Positions 62,763-64,000 of a stretch of 64,000 nt of DNA are shown here, one piece after another. Location: contig JACKAN010000010.1 in assembly GCA_020635055.1 (NCBI GenBank), positions 1 through 64,000 of the forward strand, read 5' to 3'. The notes beneath the pieces were generated by a model. The model did no database searches. It saw only the letters and a program-made list of their open reading frames with translations, and was not told the DNA's origin. Position numbers and translations under genes: made by a program. The stretch comes from Pseudobdellovibrionaceae bacterium. GTDB lineage: Bacteria > Bdellovibrionota > Bdellovibrionia > Bdellovibrionales > UBA1609. Every line of letters starts with the position of its first letter. Within the stretch, counting starts at the first letter, position 1.

Positions 62763-63869
62763 CTAACTGAATTTAGCTAGTAAATTTTTAGCCGGAAATG
62801 CGGCGATGTCCCTTCTGCTGCTCTTTCCCACTTGGATGGCTGATTTGCCAACTCTAAAGCCAATCATTGGCAAGTGAATATCAAAGGTGAGCTTGTTTTT
62901 AAAGAAACTTTCCGCTTCTGAGATTGCAAATAAATGCTCTGGACGTAAACGTGCTTTTTTCTCTAAACCCTGAGCTATAAAGGGAATGCTTATGGGTTGA
63001 AAGGCATATTCTTGCTTGTTTGTTTCCGTCCATATTTCTTGAAAAACAAAACCCAGTCGGCAACAGGCTTTAAAAGACTTGGCCCTAGCTTGTAGAAAAA
63101 ATATTCCTCCACTATGTTTGATAGGATTTACTAAATTTTGAATGGACGACATATATTGACCGCCCAAATGAAAAGAGTGCCTTAAAAGTGGGAATTTGCA
63201 GTTTAACTTTAATAATTTCTGGTCTGCCAAGGAGACTCCTAACTGATCGATAGGGATGCCATATTCTTCATTTTTATCAAAGCTTATTTCTCGCAATAGA
63301 GAGTTTAAAAAAAATGGTTCTTTCCATCGCAACCTCTCCAAGTGAACTAATTTTTTAATGGCTTCATTTTTGAAAACACTGGCATCAACTACATCGACTT
63401 CAGCTTGATACCTTTCAGAAATTTTCATAATGGCTTCCTTTAAAGCACCTGAAATTGACTGTTGGCTATACTTAAATCTGTTTGTTCTTCTGGCATATAA
63501 GTCTTGAGAACTGAAATGAGGCCTCATTTTTTCTGACTTTGTAAAAATCAAAAGTAGCTCGCTCCGCCAAAAATCTTTTTCTTCTTTAAAACAGGTTTTA
63601 TGCAAAGCAAAATCATCTTGTGCCGCAACAACTTCAATATTAAAGGCAAGAGCTCCCAATGCCATAGCCGAAGCACTCCCTTCTACATCCATAGGGGACC
63701 ATCTTTGATATCTATAATTCCAATCTATAGACAAATGGATACAGATTTTACCATCTTCAAGTTCTTCATATTGAACACGCCATGGCTGAGCGTTCCCGCC
63801 CGATGCCGACCATTTTGCCTCGTCCAACCAAGTTAAAACACGGTTCTTAGATTTTTTTTGACTTTCCAT
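62763..63869 (-). CDS. Nitroreductase-fold protein (Acg-like)
   Basis: 368 residues. AKWSASGGNAQPWRV near residue 20 is the nitroreductase FMN-site pattern (xxPSxGNxQPWxF). The rest, with RRTNRFKYS, is longer than simple nitroreductases and recalls the Acg (Rv2032/Rv3131) group, some of which cannot bind FMN normally. Cytoplasmic. It lies just upstream of the betaine transporter operon on the same strand, 47 bp before the ATPase gene. Confidence 0.7.
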   Translation of the reverse strand: MESQKKSKNRVLTWLDEAKWSASGGNAQPWRVQYEELEDGKICIHLSIDWNYRYQRWSPMDVEGSASAMALGALAFNIEVVAAQDDFALHKTCFKEEKDFWRSELLLIFTKSEKMRPHFSSQDLYARRTNRFKYSQQSISGALKEAIMKISERYQAEVDVVDASVFKNEAIKKLVHLERLRWKEPFFLNSLLREISFDKNEEYGIPIDQLGVSLADQKLLKLNCKFPLLRHSFHLGGQYMSSIQNLVNPIKHSGGIFFLQARAKSFKACCRLGFVFQEIWTETNKQEYAFQPISIPFIAQGLEKKARLRPEHLFAISEAESFFKNKLTFDIHLPMIGFRVGKSAIQVGKSSRRDIAAFPAKNLLAKFS

Positions 63870-63970
63870 AGCTGCCTCCGTAAAGATTTTAGGAGTGCTT
63901 GCTATTAGATTTTAGAAGTGTTGCTATATTCACAAGAAATGAGTCTTAAATTGGAAACAAAGATTGTCTT

Positions 63971-64000
63971 ATGAAAATTAATACAAATAGAACCAAACTA
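63971..64000 (+). CDS. Start of a gene running off the window
   Basis: ATG at 63971 reads KINTNRTKL to the window edge. KINTN resembles the first residues of flagellins, but ten codons are far too few to call it. No strong ribosome site precedes it. Confidence 0.25.
   Translation, partial: MKINTNRTKL

Noticed and set aside
63971..64000. Flagellin start
   Set aside because: Only ten codons are visible. KINTN alone is not enough to assign the family.

Overview
The window is AT-rich DNA from a Gram-negative bacterium. It has many lipoproteins with loose lipoboxes, outer-membrane beta-barrels, a von Willebrand lipoprotein, HD-GYP and hybrid-kinase signalling, and genes packed with stop/start overlaps. 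Gene content and style point to the Bdellovibrionota (a Bdellovibrio or Bacteriovorax relative); this is inference, since no rRNA or other phylogenetic marker is present. HisS, SodB, YebC, SufE, GreB, QueG and the CCA enzyme are ordinary chromosomal housekeeping genes, so this is chromosome with scattered mobile insertions.

Layout. 1-2526: lipoprotein genes and a decayed HTH (antitoxin-like) remnant. 2527-6243: an exported protein translationally coupled to a TPR/winged-helix protein, then a degenerate GIY-YIG protein. 6314-12147: a tightly overlapped efflux operon (beta-barrel, TolC-like, RND pump, lipoprotein) with no adaptor gene. 12144-18257: persulfide-dioxygenase-like hydrolase, von Willebrand lipoprotein and two solute-binding proteins. 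18415-27227: housekeeping block (SDR, pseudouridine synthase, YebC, SufE, CCA transferase, QueG, HD-GYP, SodB). 28358-36053: arginase-fold hydrolase, threonine-aldolase-like PLP enzyme, tryptophan 2,3-dioxygenase and kynurenine formamidase, split by a mobile module. 36083-48442: HisS, porin-like proteins, an alanine symporter, GreB and a signalling cluster. 48656-51998: a macro-domain / CBS / carboxylate-amine ligase / aspartoacylase-like operon. 52250-57059: envelope proteins, a PIN toxin with a broken antitoxin, and a prepilin interrupted by a stop codon. 57382-64000: transposase remnants, a quaternary-amine ABC transporter operon split by an IS110-family element, and a nitroreductase-like gene.

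The clearest structural stories concern repeats and mobile DNA. (1) An IS1634-family element (33275-35152) with inverted ends sits inside a REP-associated transposase (RAYT) gene. It is flanked by a perfect 109-bp direct repeat, matching the very long target duplications known for that family. The RAYT region is bounded by copies of a short repeat that also shape the ends of the two neighbouring genes. (2) Three loci carry a perfect 25-29 bp hairpin with a 7-nt loop. One copy has a paired change in both arms, which suggests the folded structure is maintained. (3) An IS110-family element landed at the start codon of a transporter permease, and the permease has a one-base A-run frameshift just inside. 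(4) An intact VapC-like toxin follows an antitoxin gene that has lost its middle.
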